In this document: in pieces, positions 43,179 to 51,059 of the stretch
Position numbering within the stretch: position 1 is the first letter of the stretch
Layout of the letters: each line of letters starts with the position of its first letter
NCBI GenBank assembly: GCA_020631865.1
Contig: JACKGS010000002.1
Coordinates: forward strand, 1-64,000
Length of the DNA stretch: 64,000 bases
Direction: 5' to 3'
Origin: Candidatus Nomurabacteria bacterium
GTDB taxonomy: Bacteria; Patescibacteriota; Saccharimonadia; Saccharimonadales; UBA7683
Position numbers and translations under genes: made by a program
Notes under the pieces: model-generated
What the model saw: only the letters and a program-made list of their open reading frames with translations
Databases searched by the model: none
Told to the model about the DNA's origin: nothing

Positions 43179-44321
43179 CTACGATTTGCCAGCTAAGTCA
43201 TCAACACGAATTGGTAGCAGCTTCTCTATTTCCATTTGATCAAGTACCAAGCGAGTCAATTTGTTGTCAATAAAGCTAACACTGTATTCGCGTCCGCCAG
43301 GCTTTTCAGCTACTAGATAGCCAGCGTCACGCATCTTCTTGATCTGATTAGCAACAGCGGACGGTCCAACCGCTTTATCCCATAGGTTAGCAATATCTGC
43401 AGCCTTTATAGTGTTTTTACGTACAGTGCGCTCTAAAATATTGCTCTCAAGTGCAGTTAGAACGCCAGATGTATTGAGACGATTAATGGCTGGCAATAGT
43501 AGCTTATTGTTTACAAAGTTACTATCGGCGAGCTTGAGAGTTTTTTCGGCCTCATTCTTTATGCCGCTCAGGAAATATTCACACCATGCAAGCAGACCCT
43601 CATCATCACCTTTGTCGGCACGTTCTAGCATGTTGTAGTACTTCCTCCGGCCACCAGCAAAGACGGCGGTTGGATTAAATAGGCGCAAAGCATTCGGCTC
43701 AATATAGCCTTTTTTGCAGAGCATCGCATAGGTTAACAGGCGTACTGTACGTCCATTGCCGTTGCCGAATGGATGTGCCCACACAAAGCGGTGATGGCTT
43801 AACGCAATCTTGAGAAGTTCGTCCCGGCTATTAGTCTCGTTGTTGATGTACTCAAACAGTTCGCGCATAAGATCGGCAACATCATAGTGTGATGGCGGTG
43901 TATGAGTAGCGTTGGCAATAGATACGTCCTTATTGCGAAAAGAGCCGCTACGGTCATCGCCCTCACGCAGGAGGTTTTTAACGACGATTCGGTGCAGTTC
44001 AAGTACAAAGTCATGATCAATCAGCGTGGTAGCGATATGCTCGTCAATGAAATCGAGTGCTTGCATAAGATTGAGAATCTCACGCATACTTTCGTCTTCT
44101 CTTTGACCTGCTGCGCGCTTCTCTACAAAGCCAGCCAGCGTGGTATGGTTACCCTCAATGCGCGCACTGGAAAGAGCCTCTATGATATGAAACAGATTTT
44201 TGAGTTGTACAAATATCTGCCGATTAGTACTGCCTGACACACTGTGGCCGCGTAGATGCTCGAGCTGGATAATGATATCGGTAAGTTTGGAATTATACTG
44301 TGGCTGAGGAGTCTTAATCAT
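43179..44321 (-). CDS. Fic-family protein with C-terminal winged helix
   Basis: 380 residues. The Fic motif HPFGNGNGRTVRLL is complete, so AMP or another nucleotide moiety can probably be transferred to a protein hydroxyl. SSARIEGN near residue 53 is the inhibitory (S/T)xxxE(G/N)-type helix, placed N-terminally as in class II Fic proteins. The last 90 residues look like a winged helix (LWDKAVGPSAVANQIKKMRDAGYL). It is transcribed against the DGR from its own leaderless promoter and sits between TR1 and TR2, so its link to the DGR is only positional. Confidence 0.9.
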   Translation of the reverse strand: MIKTPQPQYNSKLTDIIIQLEHLRGHSVSGSTNRQIFVQLKNLFHIIEALSSARIEGNHTTLAGFVEKRAAGQREDESMREILNLMQALDFIDEHIATTLIDHDFVLELHRIVVKNLLREGDDRSGSFRNKDVSIANATHTPPSHYDVADLMRELFEYINNETNSRDELLKIALSHHRFVWAHPFGNGNGRTVRLLTYAMLCKKGYIEPNALRLFNPTAVFAGGRRKYYNMLERADKGDDEGLLAWCEYFLSGIKNEAEKTLKLADSNFVNNKLLLPAINRLNTSGVLTALESNILERTVRKNTIKAADIANLWDKAVGPSAVANQIKKMRDAGYLVAEKPGGREYSVSFIDNKLTRLVLDQMEIEKLLPIRVDDLAGKS

Positions 44322-44327
44322 ACGGTT

Positions 44328-44333
44328 AGTATA
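44328..44333 (-). promoter_or_regulatory. Extended -10 box (TGC-TATACT) of the Fic gene
   Basis: On the minus strand TATACT preceded by TGC ends 6 bases before ATG 44321. Leaderless layout. Confidence 0.6.
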
Positions 44334-44462
44334 GCATGCTATTTCATTTTAGTATACTGTATTATTTCACTTATTTACATAACTAACAGAGGTATTATTT
44401 CACTTAACATAAGTGTACTATTTCATTATTCTAATCTTTTATTGATATTCTCCGTGCTGGGG

Positions 44463-44484
44463 TGCCCCCATATTTTTTTGGGGC
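44463..44484. terminator. GCCCC/GGGGC hairpin upstream of TR2
   Basis: GCCCC, then an AT-rich stretch with TTTTTTT in the loop, then GGGGC, just before the TR2 flank. It may end or begin the TR2 unit. Confidence 0.3.
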
Positions 44485-44498
44485 TATATCTAAGATAC

Positions 44499-44633
44499 AA
44501 TACCCACTGGCTTTGACTGCCTTGGCTAGTTCTAGGGGTAGCGCCACCAGGGCCTCCCGGCGCTTGGTACGCTGGGTGCAGTATAATGGAGGTATTGCTA
44601 TGCGTACGTTGTTCGGGAATGTCGTTCGCAGGT
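44499..44633 (+). ncRNA. Upstream part of the TR2 template RNA
   Basis: Shares ordered blocks with 42808-42942, notably CGCTTGGTACGCTG at 44561-44574, then a diverged spacer. TATAAT at 44582-44587 inside it could start a transcript reading into TR2. Confidence 0.5.
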
Positions 44634-44708
44634 AACTGTTGGGGCAGTTTCAACGACCAGGGTGACAACGACAATCGCAACAACGGGTTTGGGGTTCGCT
44701 GACTCTTG
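44634..44708 (+). repeat. Second, shorter template repeat (TR2)
   Basis: About 75 bases whose 3' two thirds match TR1: GACCAGGGTGACAACG at the left, then a jump of about 95 TR1 bases, then CGCAACAACGGGTTTGG and GGTTCGCTGACTCTTG. The 5' part (AACTGTTGGGGCAG) differs from TR1. In frame it reads WGSFNDQGDNDNRNNGFGVR then TGA, again Asn-rich. No matching VR lies in this window. It could be a template for another target or a deletion derivative of TR1. Confidence 0.75.
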
Positions 44709-44782
44709 TTGTTTTAATGTCATGAAGTGGTGCTTGTTGTAACCCTCGCCTTAGGTAGGTTGGGATTGATAGCATAAGCCAT

Positions 44783-44839
44783 AGCAGGCTTCCTTTCTGT
44801 AATTATTAGCTGTAACTACAGCTTACGGAACCTGCTTTT
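44783..44839 (+). terminator. Branched hairpin with T run after TR2
   Basis: AGCAGG-TTCC on the left pairs with GGAACCTGCT on the right (10 pairs, one bulge), ending in TTTT; an inner AGCTGT-AACT-ACAGCT hairpin sits in the loop. A good candidate terminator for the TR2 RNA. The remaining 44840-44949 gap holds no gene. Confidence 0.6.
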
Positions 44840-44949
44840 ATGTTGCAAAGGTTGTGAATGAGTATGAAGGGTGTTGTAATTTTATCATGGTTATGGTATA
44901 ATGAAGGTGTTGGGTTGAAATATACCTGTAAACTTCATTTTAATAAGGG

Positions 44950-44955
44950 TATAAT
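44950..44955 (+). promoter_or_regulatory. -10 box TATAAT of ftsK
   Basis: TATAAT ends 8 bases before ATG 44964; another TATAAT lies at about 44898. Leaderless or nearly so. Confidence 0.5.
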
Positions 44956-44963
44956 TAATAGCA

Positions 44964-47165
44964 ATGGCTAAAAGAAAAAAACGATCATCAAAAAAGAAGG
45001 CTGAAGAAAAAGCGCAGTTGAAGGCGGTGCATCTTTTGCCGGAGGGTTGGTGGCAGCAGATTGTCAGCATGGTACTTGGGCTTGGTGCGCTTTTGCTTAC
45101 CTTGGCAATTTTTAATCTAGCTGGTCCACTGCCTCTAGGTATGCTTCAGGCTATGCGAACACTGTTTGGTTATGGTGCGTTTGTGTTACCACTGGTACTT
45201 ACAGTTTTGATGGTTCAAAAATTTATTACTGAAGATAACCGGCTGGCTATGAGCGTTTATATCGGTGCGGTAGTATTTATGGCAAGTCTAAGTAGTTTCA
45301 TACATCTATTTGTTGACCCACTAGAATCTGCATTTACAGTAGATGCCGGTAGGGGCGGTGGCATGCTGGGTGCTACAATAGATAAATTTTTATTAGGTTT
45401 CCTAAGTAATTTGGCTGCTGGCGTAGTGTTGTTTGCATTAATTTTGTTTTCAGTCTTATTCATCATGAAGATACCTATTAAAGATGTGTTCAAGGCATTC
45501 TTTTCTATTTTCAAGCGCGATGAAGGCAATGAATCTGGCGTAAGTAAAGAAGTTGACGGGCTCAAGCTTAATAAGGGCGTAATGATAGATGATGAACAAG
45601 AAGATGACTCAAAGCAAGCTGGCAAGCCGAGGCTCTCAAGTATGCGAAACAGTGTTGCTCAAGATAAGAATGCTGAAAGTAAAGACGCGCTTACGATGGC
45701 CAGTGATCCAAACTGGAATTTGCCTGGCGTAGATTTACTTAGTAATAAGCAGAGCAAAGCTGACCCGGGCGATATTAAGCATAACGCACAGTTGATTAAG
45801 GACACGTTACAAGATTTTAAAATTAATGTGGAGATGGAAGAAGCTAACATTGGGCCAAAGGTAACTCAGTATACACTTAAGCCTCCTGCGGGTGTGAAGT
45901 TAAATAAAATATCTTCACTTGATGGCAACCTAGCACTCAGCTTGGGGGCAGAGGCGATTAGAATTGAAGCACCGATTCCGGGTAAAAGGGCGGTTGGAGT
46001 GGAAGTACCAAACAAGGTTTCAGCCACAGTTAATCTTAGAAGTATTATTTCTAGCCCAAAGTGGACTAATGAAAAATCACCACTTGGTTTTGCTATCGGT
46101 AAAGATATTTCTGGCAGTCCGGTTATTGGCGAGTTAGATACAATGCCGCACTTGCTTGTTGCTGGACAAACTGGATCTGGTAAGTCTGTAATGATTAACA
46201 CGCTACTAACGAGTTTATTGTACAAAAATTCTCCAGCAGATCTTAAGCTTATTCTAGTAGACCCCAAGCAGGTGGAATTAACGCCCTACAACGATATACC
46301 ACATCTGTTAACTCCTGTAATTGTGGAGCCTGAAAAATGTATTTCGGCACTGAAGTGGGCGGTTAACGAAATGGAACGTCGATATACATTGTTGGCAGAG
46401 AAGAAGCAGCGTAATATTGCTGGTTTTAATGCTGCAAATAAAGAAGATCACATGCCGTACATTGTAATTGTGATTGATGAGCTTGCGGATTTGATGATGA
46501 TTGCGGCTCGTGATGTAGAGGCTTTAATTGTCAGGATTGCCCAAAAAGCACGAGCAGTTGGTATTCACTTGGTACTTGCTACACAGAGGCCTTCTGTAGA
46601 TGTGATTACCGGCTTAATTAAGGCTAATGTGCCTGCTAGAATTGCTTTTACGGTTGCGTCACAGATTGATTCACGAACAATTATTGACCAAATGGGTGCC
46701 GAGAAATTGTTAGGTAAAGGTGATCTGCTAATTACTACATCCGCTAACCCTAAGCCTCGACGAGTTCAAGGTGTGTTTGTTGATGATGCCGAGGTCCTTA
46801 AGGTCACCAACTTTATTAGAATGCAACGTGCACCAGATTATAATGATGAAATTGTAACTCAGCCTGTACAGATTGGGAACAAGGGTGGGGTTGTAATGGA
46901 TATGGACACTCCAGAAGATGATAGCAAGTACCAAGATGCGGTTAGGTGTGTGGTCGAAAGTGGTAAAGCGTCAGCCAGCTTACTCCAGAGAAGATTACGA
47001 GTTGGGTACGGTAGGGCGTCTCGTATGATAGACATCATGGAAGAGCAGGGCTTGATTGGCCCGGCAGACGGTGCTCGCCCAAGAGAAGTGCTTGTTTCTA
47101 GCTTAGATGAAGTGTTTGGTGATGATGAGCCGGGTGTTACAAATATCACGGTAGAAGAAGAGTAA
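44964..47165 (+). CDS. ftsK: DNA translocase FtsK/SpoIIIE
   Basis: 733 residues. Pumps chromosomal DNA during division and helps resolve dimers. About four transmembrane helices in residues 28-180, a short charged linker (about 180-265, far shorter than in E. coli), then the motor: alpha domain (DFKINVEMEEANIGPKVTQY), RecA-like beta domain with Walker A AGQTGSGKSVMIN and Walker B IVIVIDELADLMM, ATQRPSVDVITG, and the gamma winged helix (ASLLQRRLRVGYGRASRMID) that reads KOPS-type DNA sequences. Complete, basic N terminus. Confidence 0.96.
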   Translation: MAKRKKRSSKKKAEEKAQLKAVHLLPEGWWQQIVSMVLGLGALLLTLAIFNLAGPLPLGMLQAMRTLFGYGAFVLPLVLTVLMVQKFITEDNRLAMSVYIGAVVFMASLSSFIHLFVDPLESAFTVDAGRGGGMLGATIDKFLLGFLSNLAAGVVLFALILFSVLFIMKIPIKDVFKAFFSIFKRDEGNESGVSKEVDGLKLNKGVMIDDEQEDDSKQAGKPRLSSMRNSVAQDKNAESKDALTMASDPNWNLPGVDLLSNKQSKADPGDIKHNAQLIKDTLQDFKINVEMEEANIGPKVTQYTLKPPAGVKLNKISSLDGNLALSLGAEAIRIEAPIPGKRAVGVEVPNKVSATVNLRSIISSPKWTNEKSPLGFAIGKDISGSPVIGELDTMPHLLVAGQTGSGKSVMINTLLTSLLYKNSPADLKLILVDPKQVELTPYNDIPHLLTPVIVEPEKCISALKWAVNEMERRYTLLAEKKQRNIAGFNAANKEDHMPYIVIVIDELADLMMIAARDVEALIVRIAQKARAVGIHLVLATQRPSVDVITGLIKANVPARIAFTVASQIDSRTIIDQMGAEKLLGKGDLLITTSANPKPRRVQGVFVDDAEVLKVTNFIRMQRAPDYNDEIVTQPVQIGNKGGVVMDMDTPEDDSKYQDAVRCVVESGKASASLLQRRLRVGYGRASRMIDIMEEQGLIGPADGARPREVLVSSLDEVFGDDEPGVTNITVEEE

Positions 47166-47197
47166 GGCGCATTACATAACATAGCGGTCTATGGCAG

Positions 47198-47227
47198 TTG
47201 ACTAACAGGGGTGATTTTTGGTATAAT
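47198..47227 (+). promoter_or_regulatory. Promoter of the rpsF-ssb-rpsR operon
   Basis: TTGACT (47198-47203), 18-base spacer, TATAAT (47222-47227). The transcript has a leader of about 70 bases. Confidence 0.75.
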
Positions 47228-47248
47228 TTGTTCACAATATTAACTCAT

Positions 47249-47298
47249 GTGTGATTGAAAAAGATCACACTCCGTATAAAATCGGAACCGAAAGGAGT
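47249..47298 (+). promoter_or_regulatory. Structured rpsF leader, possible S6:S18 autoregulatory site
   Basis: GTGTGAT and ATCACAC (47249-47270) form a 7-pair hairpin. ACTCC (47269-47273) can instead pair with GGAGT (47294-47298), the ribosome binding site of rpsF, enclosing CCG and CGG triplets. S6:S18 complexes are known to bind the rpsF leader in many bacteria and block translation; the match here is by position and pairing only. Confidence 0.45.
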
Positions 47299-47303
47299 TC
47301 TCA

Positions 47304-47645
47304 ATGGAGAAGCTGTACGAATTAACCGTACTATTACACCCAGATTTAGAGATTGATCTGGAAAAGCCTTTAGCAAAGGTTGAAAAAATTATTACCGACA
47401 ATGGCGGTAAGATTGCCGCAACCGATAACTGGGGCAAAAAGAGACTTGCTTACGCGATTAAAAAACAGGACTTTGCTGTCTATGTTCTTTTTGAAGTAGC
47501 GGTAGCGCCAGCAAATGCAAGTAAGATTCAGGGGTTACTAAACATTACTGATGAAGTACTTAGGTACCTGATGGTAGAAAAGGATCTTAAGGCTCCGGCT
47601 GCTGGTGAAAGTAAGTCTGAAGACGAGGGTTCAAGCGAGGAATAA
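47304..47645 (+). CDS. rpsF: 30S ribosomal protein S6
   Basis: 113 residues. MEKLYELTVLLHPDLEIDL, KVEKIITDNGGKI, NWGKKRLAYAIKKQDFAVYVLFEV and VLRYLMVEKDL follow the S6 pattern; a short acidic tail (ESKSEDEGSSEE) ends it. Binds the 16S central domain with S18, encoded two genes on. GGAG 6 bases upstream of the ATG. Confidence 0.96.
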   Translation: MEKLYELTVLLHPDLEIDLEKPLAKVEKIITDNGGKIAATDNWGKKRLAYAIKKQDFAVYVLFEVAVAPANASKIQGLLNITDEVLRYLMVEKDLKAPAAGESKSEDEGSSEE

Positions 47646-47649
47646 AAAA

Positions 47650-47732
47650 CGTATGGAATATGAAATAAGAAATATGAAATATGGTGGAACTGCACTTAGA
47701 CCCATTTTCCATTTTGCATATTTCATTTTCCT
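47650..47732. repeat. Simple-sequence palindrome in the rpsF-ssb gap
   Basis: GGAATATGAAATAAGAAATATG on the left is nearly complementary to the right half, which ends CATATTTCATTTTC; GAAATATG/CATATTTC is perfect. The purine-rich half uses the same words as segments at 24290, 37640 and 63445. Confidence 0.5.
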
Positions 47733-47750
47733 ACGACTGAAAGGAGTCGT
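47733..47750 (+). promoter_or_regulatory. Hairpin holding the ssb ribosome binding site
   Basis: ACGACT (47733-47738), loop GAAAGG, AGTCGT (47745-47750), two bases before ATG 47753. The AAGGAG site lies across loop and stem, so folding would limit ssb translation. Confidence 0.55.
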
Positions 47751-47752
47751 GT

Positions 47753-48217
47753 ATGGCAAAGGGGTTCAATAAAGTAATTTTGATGGGTAACTTGACGCGA
47801 GATCCTGAAACGCGCCAGACGCCCAATGGTCAGAGTGTGACGAATTTTGCGCTTGCGGTTAACCGAACTTGGAAGGGACAAGATGGCTCTACTCAAGAAC
47901 AAGTCAGCTTTATAGACTGCGTGGCTTGGGGTAAAACCGGTGAAGTTATTGCTCAATATATACAAAAAGGGCGCCCAATATTGGTATCCGGTCGTTTAGA
48001 TCAGAGAAGTTGGGAACAAGACGGCCAGAAGCGCAGCAAGGTTGAAGTTGTGGTAGAGGACTTCAATTTTGTAGGTGGTGGCGATGGAGGAGGCGGTAGT
48101 TTCAGTTCTTCTAGCGCATCTAGCTCTAGTAGCTCATCATCTAGTGCTAAAAATGATGATGTGGTTGTTGAAGAAATTGACGACAAGCCGATCGATCTAT
48201 CTGAAATACCATTTTAA
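47753..48217 (+). CDS. ssb: Single-stranded DNA-binding protein
   Basis: 154 residues. OB fold: GFNKVILMGNLTRDPETRQTPNGQSVTNF, then FIDCVAWGKTGEVIAQYIQKG and LVSGRLDQRSWEQDGQKRSK. A Gly/Ser-rich linker (about 112-135) precedes the acidic C-terminal tip, which ends DLSEIPF, the protein-interaction tail of SSB. Lies between rpsF and rpsR as in many bacteria. Confidence 0.96.
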   Translation: MAKGFNKVILMGNLTRDPETRQTPNGQSVTNFALAVNRTWKGQDGSTQEQVSFIDCVAWGKTGEVIAQYIQKGRPILVSGRLDQRSWEQDGQKRSKVEVVVEDFNFVGGGDGGGGSFSSSSASSSSSSSSSAKNDDVVVEEIDDKPIDLSEIPF

Positions 48218-48249
48218 GATATTTTTTAGACAAAATGGCGGTGGGTACA

Positions 48250-48350
48250 TAAATTTAACAGATATCAGAATTTAGACTAAAGCAAACTTTCTGATAAATG
48301 AAACCTGATAAATTTCTGAAAAATGATAATTGATAAATGTTAAATACGAC
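48250..48350. repeat. GATAAATG-type simple repeats before rpsR
   Basis: Irregular copies of CTGATAAATG and TGATAATTGATAAATG fill the ssb-rpsR gap. The complementary word ATTTATCATTTATC occurs at 63388, and TTTATCAGG in the repeats at 35031 and 36861. Confidence 0.5.
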
Positions 48351-48362
48351 ATAGGAGAATAT

Positions 48363-48560
48363 ATGAACGGAAAAAGAAAGCCAGATATCGGTTATTTTGA
48401 TTACAAAGATATTAAGAGTTTACAAAAGTATGTAAACCAGTTTGGACAGATTGAGCCAGCAACAAAAACCGGCTTAAGCCAAAAACAGCAAAAACGCCTA
48501 ACTGTAGCTGTTAAGCGTGCTAGGCAACTAGCATTATTGCCTTTTGTCGCCAAAGGCTAA
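48363..48560 (+). CDS. rpsR: 30S ribosomal protein S18
   Basis: 65 residues from ATG 48363, with AGGAG 5 bases upstream. [49 protein letters not shown] is the S18 core; the family's hallmark fragments [18 protein letters not shown] and the IEPATKTG segment are present. It lacks the N-terminal cysteines that bind zinc in some S18 forms. Partner of S6. Confidence 0.95.
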   Translation: MNGKRKPDIGYFDYKDIKSLQKYVNQFGQIEPATKTGLSQKQQKRLTVAVKRARQLALLPFVAKG

Positions 48561-48596
48561 ATTAAAGAAGATAGATTTTAGATTTTGGGAGTTGGA

Positions 48597-48960
48597 ATGG
48601 CTGCAGCAAAGACATTTAGAGATCTTCGGGTTTGGCAGGAAGCTTACAGGCTTTCGATCGCAATCTATGAGGTGTCAAAACAGTTTCCCAAAGATGAGAT
48701 TTACGGACTAACAAGTCAGTTGCGTAGAGCAAGTGTTTCTGTCTGTTCAAATATTGCCGAAGGGTTCATGTAACGCATCCTCTAAACTTGACTTTAGGAA
48801 CAAAGATCTTTATAGCAAAGAAGGAGGCTGCGGAGACAAGATACTGGATTGATCTTGTTATGAAAAATTGGCAGACTTTCAAGTTCTTGATGAGCAATGC
48901 CAACTAACACACAGACTTTTAAATGGATTGCAGCGTGCAAATAAAGAGAAAGGAGTACGG
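48597..48960 (+). pseudogene. Four-helix-bundle (S23/IVS-type) protein, frame-disrupted
   Basis: From ATG 48597 it reads FRDLRVWQEAYRLSIAIYEV, LTSQLRRASVSVCSNIAEGF, the family signature, then hits TAA at 48771. Beyond it ETRYWIDLVMKI and LTHRLLNGLQRANKEK, the rest of the domain, appear in other frames. The family occurs in rRNA intervening sequences and, as here, as single genes near ribosomal loci. True decay or sequence error are both possible. Confidence 0.72.
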
Positions 48961-49003
48961 AGTTAGATTCTAAAATCCAAAATCTAACTTCTAAATTCTA
49001 ATT

Positions 49004-49561
49004 ATGTATAGCCCGACAGATTTAAAAAAGAACACCGTAATTCAAATAGACGGGAAGCCATTCCGTGTAATTGAGTATTCACAAAAAGTCATGGGCCGCG
49101 GCGGTTCTATTGTAAATGTGAGACTAAAAAACCTGCTTGATGGTTCAGTTATTCCCAAGACCTATAAGGGCGCGGATAAGATTGAGCCAGCAAGTGTGAG
49201 TAATAGAAAAGTGCAATTTTTGTATGCAGATACAGAGCTTCATTTTATGGACCCTGAAGATTACGAACAGTTTTCAATTCCACTTGATATTGCCGAGACG
49301 GCTACGAGCTATCTGAAGGAAGGCGACGAGGTTGATCTTCAATTTTTTGATGGACAGGTGATAAATGTTGATTTACCTAAGAATGTTTATCTTGAGGTAA
49401 CTTATGCAGAAGACGTAGTTAGAGGAGATACCACAAGCTCTGTACAAAAAGATATTACTCTAGAGACTGGCTTGAGTGTCAAAGTGCCAGCTTTTATTAA
49501 AGTCGGCGATGTTATATCTGTTAGCACAGAAGACGGTAGCTATCGTGAGAGGAAAAAATAG
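49004..49561 (+). CDS. efp: Elongation factor P
   Basis: 185 residues; eases peptide bond formation at proline runs. Three beta domains: KOW-like N-terminal (FRVIEYSQKVMGRGGSIVNVRLKN), the OB domain with DPEDYEQFSIPLD, and the C-terminal VTYAEDVVRGDTTSSVQKD with LETGLSVKVPAFIKVGD. The loop tip, usually modified Lys in PGKGGA, is R32 in MGRGG, which would suit an Arg-type modification or none. A simple repeat lies just upstream (48960-49000), with no clear ribosome binding site. Confidence 0.95.
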   Translation: MYSPTDLKKNTVIQIDGKPFRVIEYSQKVMGRGGSIVNVRLKNLLDGSVIPKTYKGADKIEPASVSNRKVQFLYADTELHFMDPEDYEQFSIPLDIAETATSYLKEGDEVDLQFFDGQVINVDLPKNVYLEVTYAEDVVRGDTTSSVQKDITLETGLSVKVPAFIKVGDVISVSTEDGSYRERKK

Positions 49562-49564
49562 CAT

Positions 49565-50290
49565 ATGAAGCAAAACCCAAGTACGGAAATTGCTTGGGGT
49601 GGGAGTTGGAGTAGAGCGCAAAGGCGAAGATGTCATGAGGTTGCTAAGAGCGTCGTGACGTTTGTTAGTGATTTTGCTAGTGAAAATGCCATTGAAATTA
49701 GAGAGCCAAAAAGATTCACTTTTGTTCAAGGTCGGCCAAGCTCGCCTATTAAAGGACTTTGCAGTGATGCGCGCTCTATTAGATTAATTTTAAATAAACA
49801 TCATGTTTCAAGGGGTGAATTTGAAGAATCGTCCTTTGAAATACTGGAAACTGGGGTACACGAGAGTGTGCACGCATATAGGTTTGAAAGATATCCGGAC
49901 CATTTAAAGGAGTGGCCGGATTATGCTGAGCATTCAGTACACGAAGGCTTGGCATACGCAAGTGGGGTGTTGGCATTTAGACCAAACGAGAGTACTGGTA
50001 GTTTGGTTGACCTTGCAAAATCTATTGAACTCGTAGACCCAGAGGTTGATGCATTTCAACCTGAAGAGCTAGCAAGAAATATACGATTAATGATTGATGG
50101 TCGGTATGATGAGTCTCGTTATGGGTACTATTTGCGCAACCGACCCGGTAGGCATAATATATGCGAGAGCATGGGGTTGGTAGCGATTACCACGCTTTTG
50201 GATAACAACGTGCCTTTTTCTGACATGCTAGATGCTCCGGCAGATCAAGTTATGCATACAGCAGCTGATATAATTGATAGCAATGAATAA
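49565..50290 (+). CDS. Putative zincin-like protein (HESVH)
   Basis: 241 residues, soluble. ETGVHESVHAYRFERY holds an HExxH, and about 25 residues further HSVHEGLAYASGVLAF offers a Glu as third ligand, like the proteins at 35123. The surroundings are not typical of a named family. It starts 3 bases after efp and overlaps tlyA by 8 bases, so it is in the same operon. The substrate is unknown. Confidence 0.6.
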   Translation: MKQNPSTEIAWGGSWSRAQRRRCHEVAKSVVTFVSDFASENAIEIREPKRFTFVQGRPSSPIKGLCSDARSIRLILNKHHVSRGEFEESSFEILETGVHESVHAYRFERYPDHLKEWPDYAEHSVHEGLAYASGVLAFRPNESTGSLVDLAKSIELVDPEVDAFQPEELARNIRLMIDGRYDESRYGYYLRNRPGRHNICESMGLVAITTLLDNNVPFSDMLDAPADQVMHTAADIIDSNE

Positions 50291-51059
50291 AATTAGACTA
50301 GATCATCTATTGGTTAACAAACAGCTTGTTCCGACTCGTTCGCAAGCTGAGAGCTATATTAGGCTTGGTCAAGTGAAGGTTGACGGAAAAATAATAAAGA
50401 AGCCCGGCTACTTCGTGCGTGAAGATTCAGAAATACAGTTTGGTGCAAAAGAACAATACGTAAGTAGAGCGGCATTAAAACTGGCATCTGTTGCTAATAT
50501 TCTTAATTTAGATTTTAAGAATAAAGTAGTGCTAGATGTTGGCTCAAGTACGGGCGGCTTTACTGATTATGCATTGCAGCATGGAGCTAAAGAGGTGATT
50601 GCTATTGATGTTGGCACTAATCAGCTACACCCTAAGCTTCGAGAAGACTCGCGAGTTGAGTTACACGAAAAGACTGATATTCGTAATGTTTTCTTGCAGA
50701 AAACTGAGTCAAGAGACGTGAGTCATGAGCTAAGGGCTAACAAAGTTGAGATTACGCAAGTTCCCGACGTTATTTTAATAGATGTGAGTTTTATTTCGAT
50801 GCGGATGATCTTACCTCATATCTCATCACTCATATCTCATAATTCACAGGTTGTAGCCATGTTGAAGCCACAATTTGAGGCTAGCAGGAGCCAGTTAAAT
50901 AAGGGTATTGTTAAGAATTCTAAGTATCGTAGAGATATCTTACACGGTTTTGAAGGCTGGTGCCTGGAGAATGGTTTCGTAATATTAAAAAAATCAGATA
51001 GTGCTGTTGCTGGTGAAAAGGGTAATGTTGAGCGCTTTTATTTACTAAAGAAGCTATAG
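50283..51059 (+). CDS. tlyA: TlyA-family rRNA 2'-O-methyltransferase
   Basis: 258 residues from ATG 50283. S4 RNA-binding domain (MNKIRLDHLLVNKQLVPTRS, QVKVDGKIIKKPGYFV) and FtsJ-like methyltransferase with VVLDVGSSTGGFTDYAL, AIDVGTNQLHPKLR and a VSFISMRMILP segment, followed by AMLKPQFEA. TlyA methylates 16S and 23S rRNA ribose. About 14 extra residues (around TESRDVSHELRANK) are encoded by GAGTCA-type simple sequence similar to the mutM insert. Confidence 0.9.
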   Translation: MNKIRLDHLLVNKQLVPTRSQAESYIRLGQVKVDGKIIKKPGYFVREDSEIQFGAKEQYVSRAALKLASVANILNLDFKNKVVLDVGSSTGGFTDYALQHGAKEVIAIDVGTNQLHPKLREDSRVELHEKTDIRNVFLQKTESRDVSHELRANKVEITQVPDVILIDVSFISMRMILPHISSLISHNSQVVAMLKPQFEASRSQLNKGIVKNSKYRRDILHGFEGWCLENGFVILKKSDSAVAGEKGNVERFYLLKKL

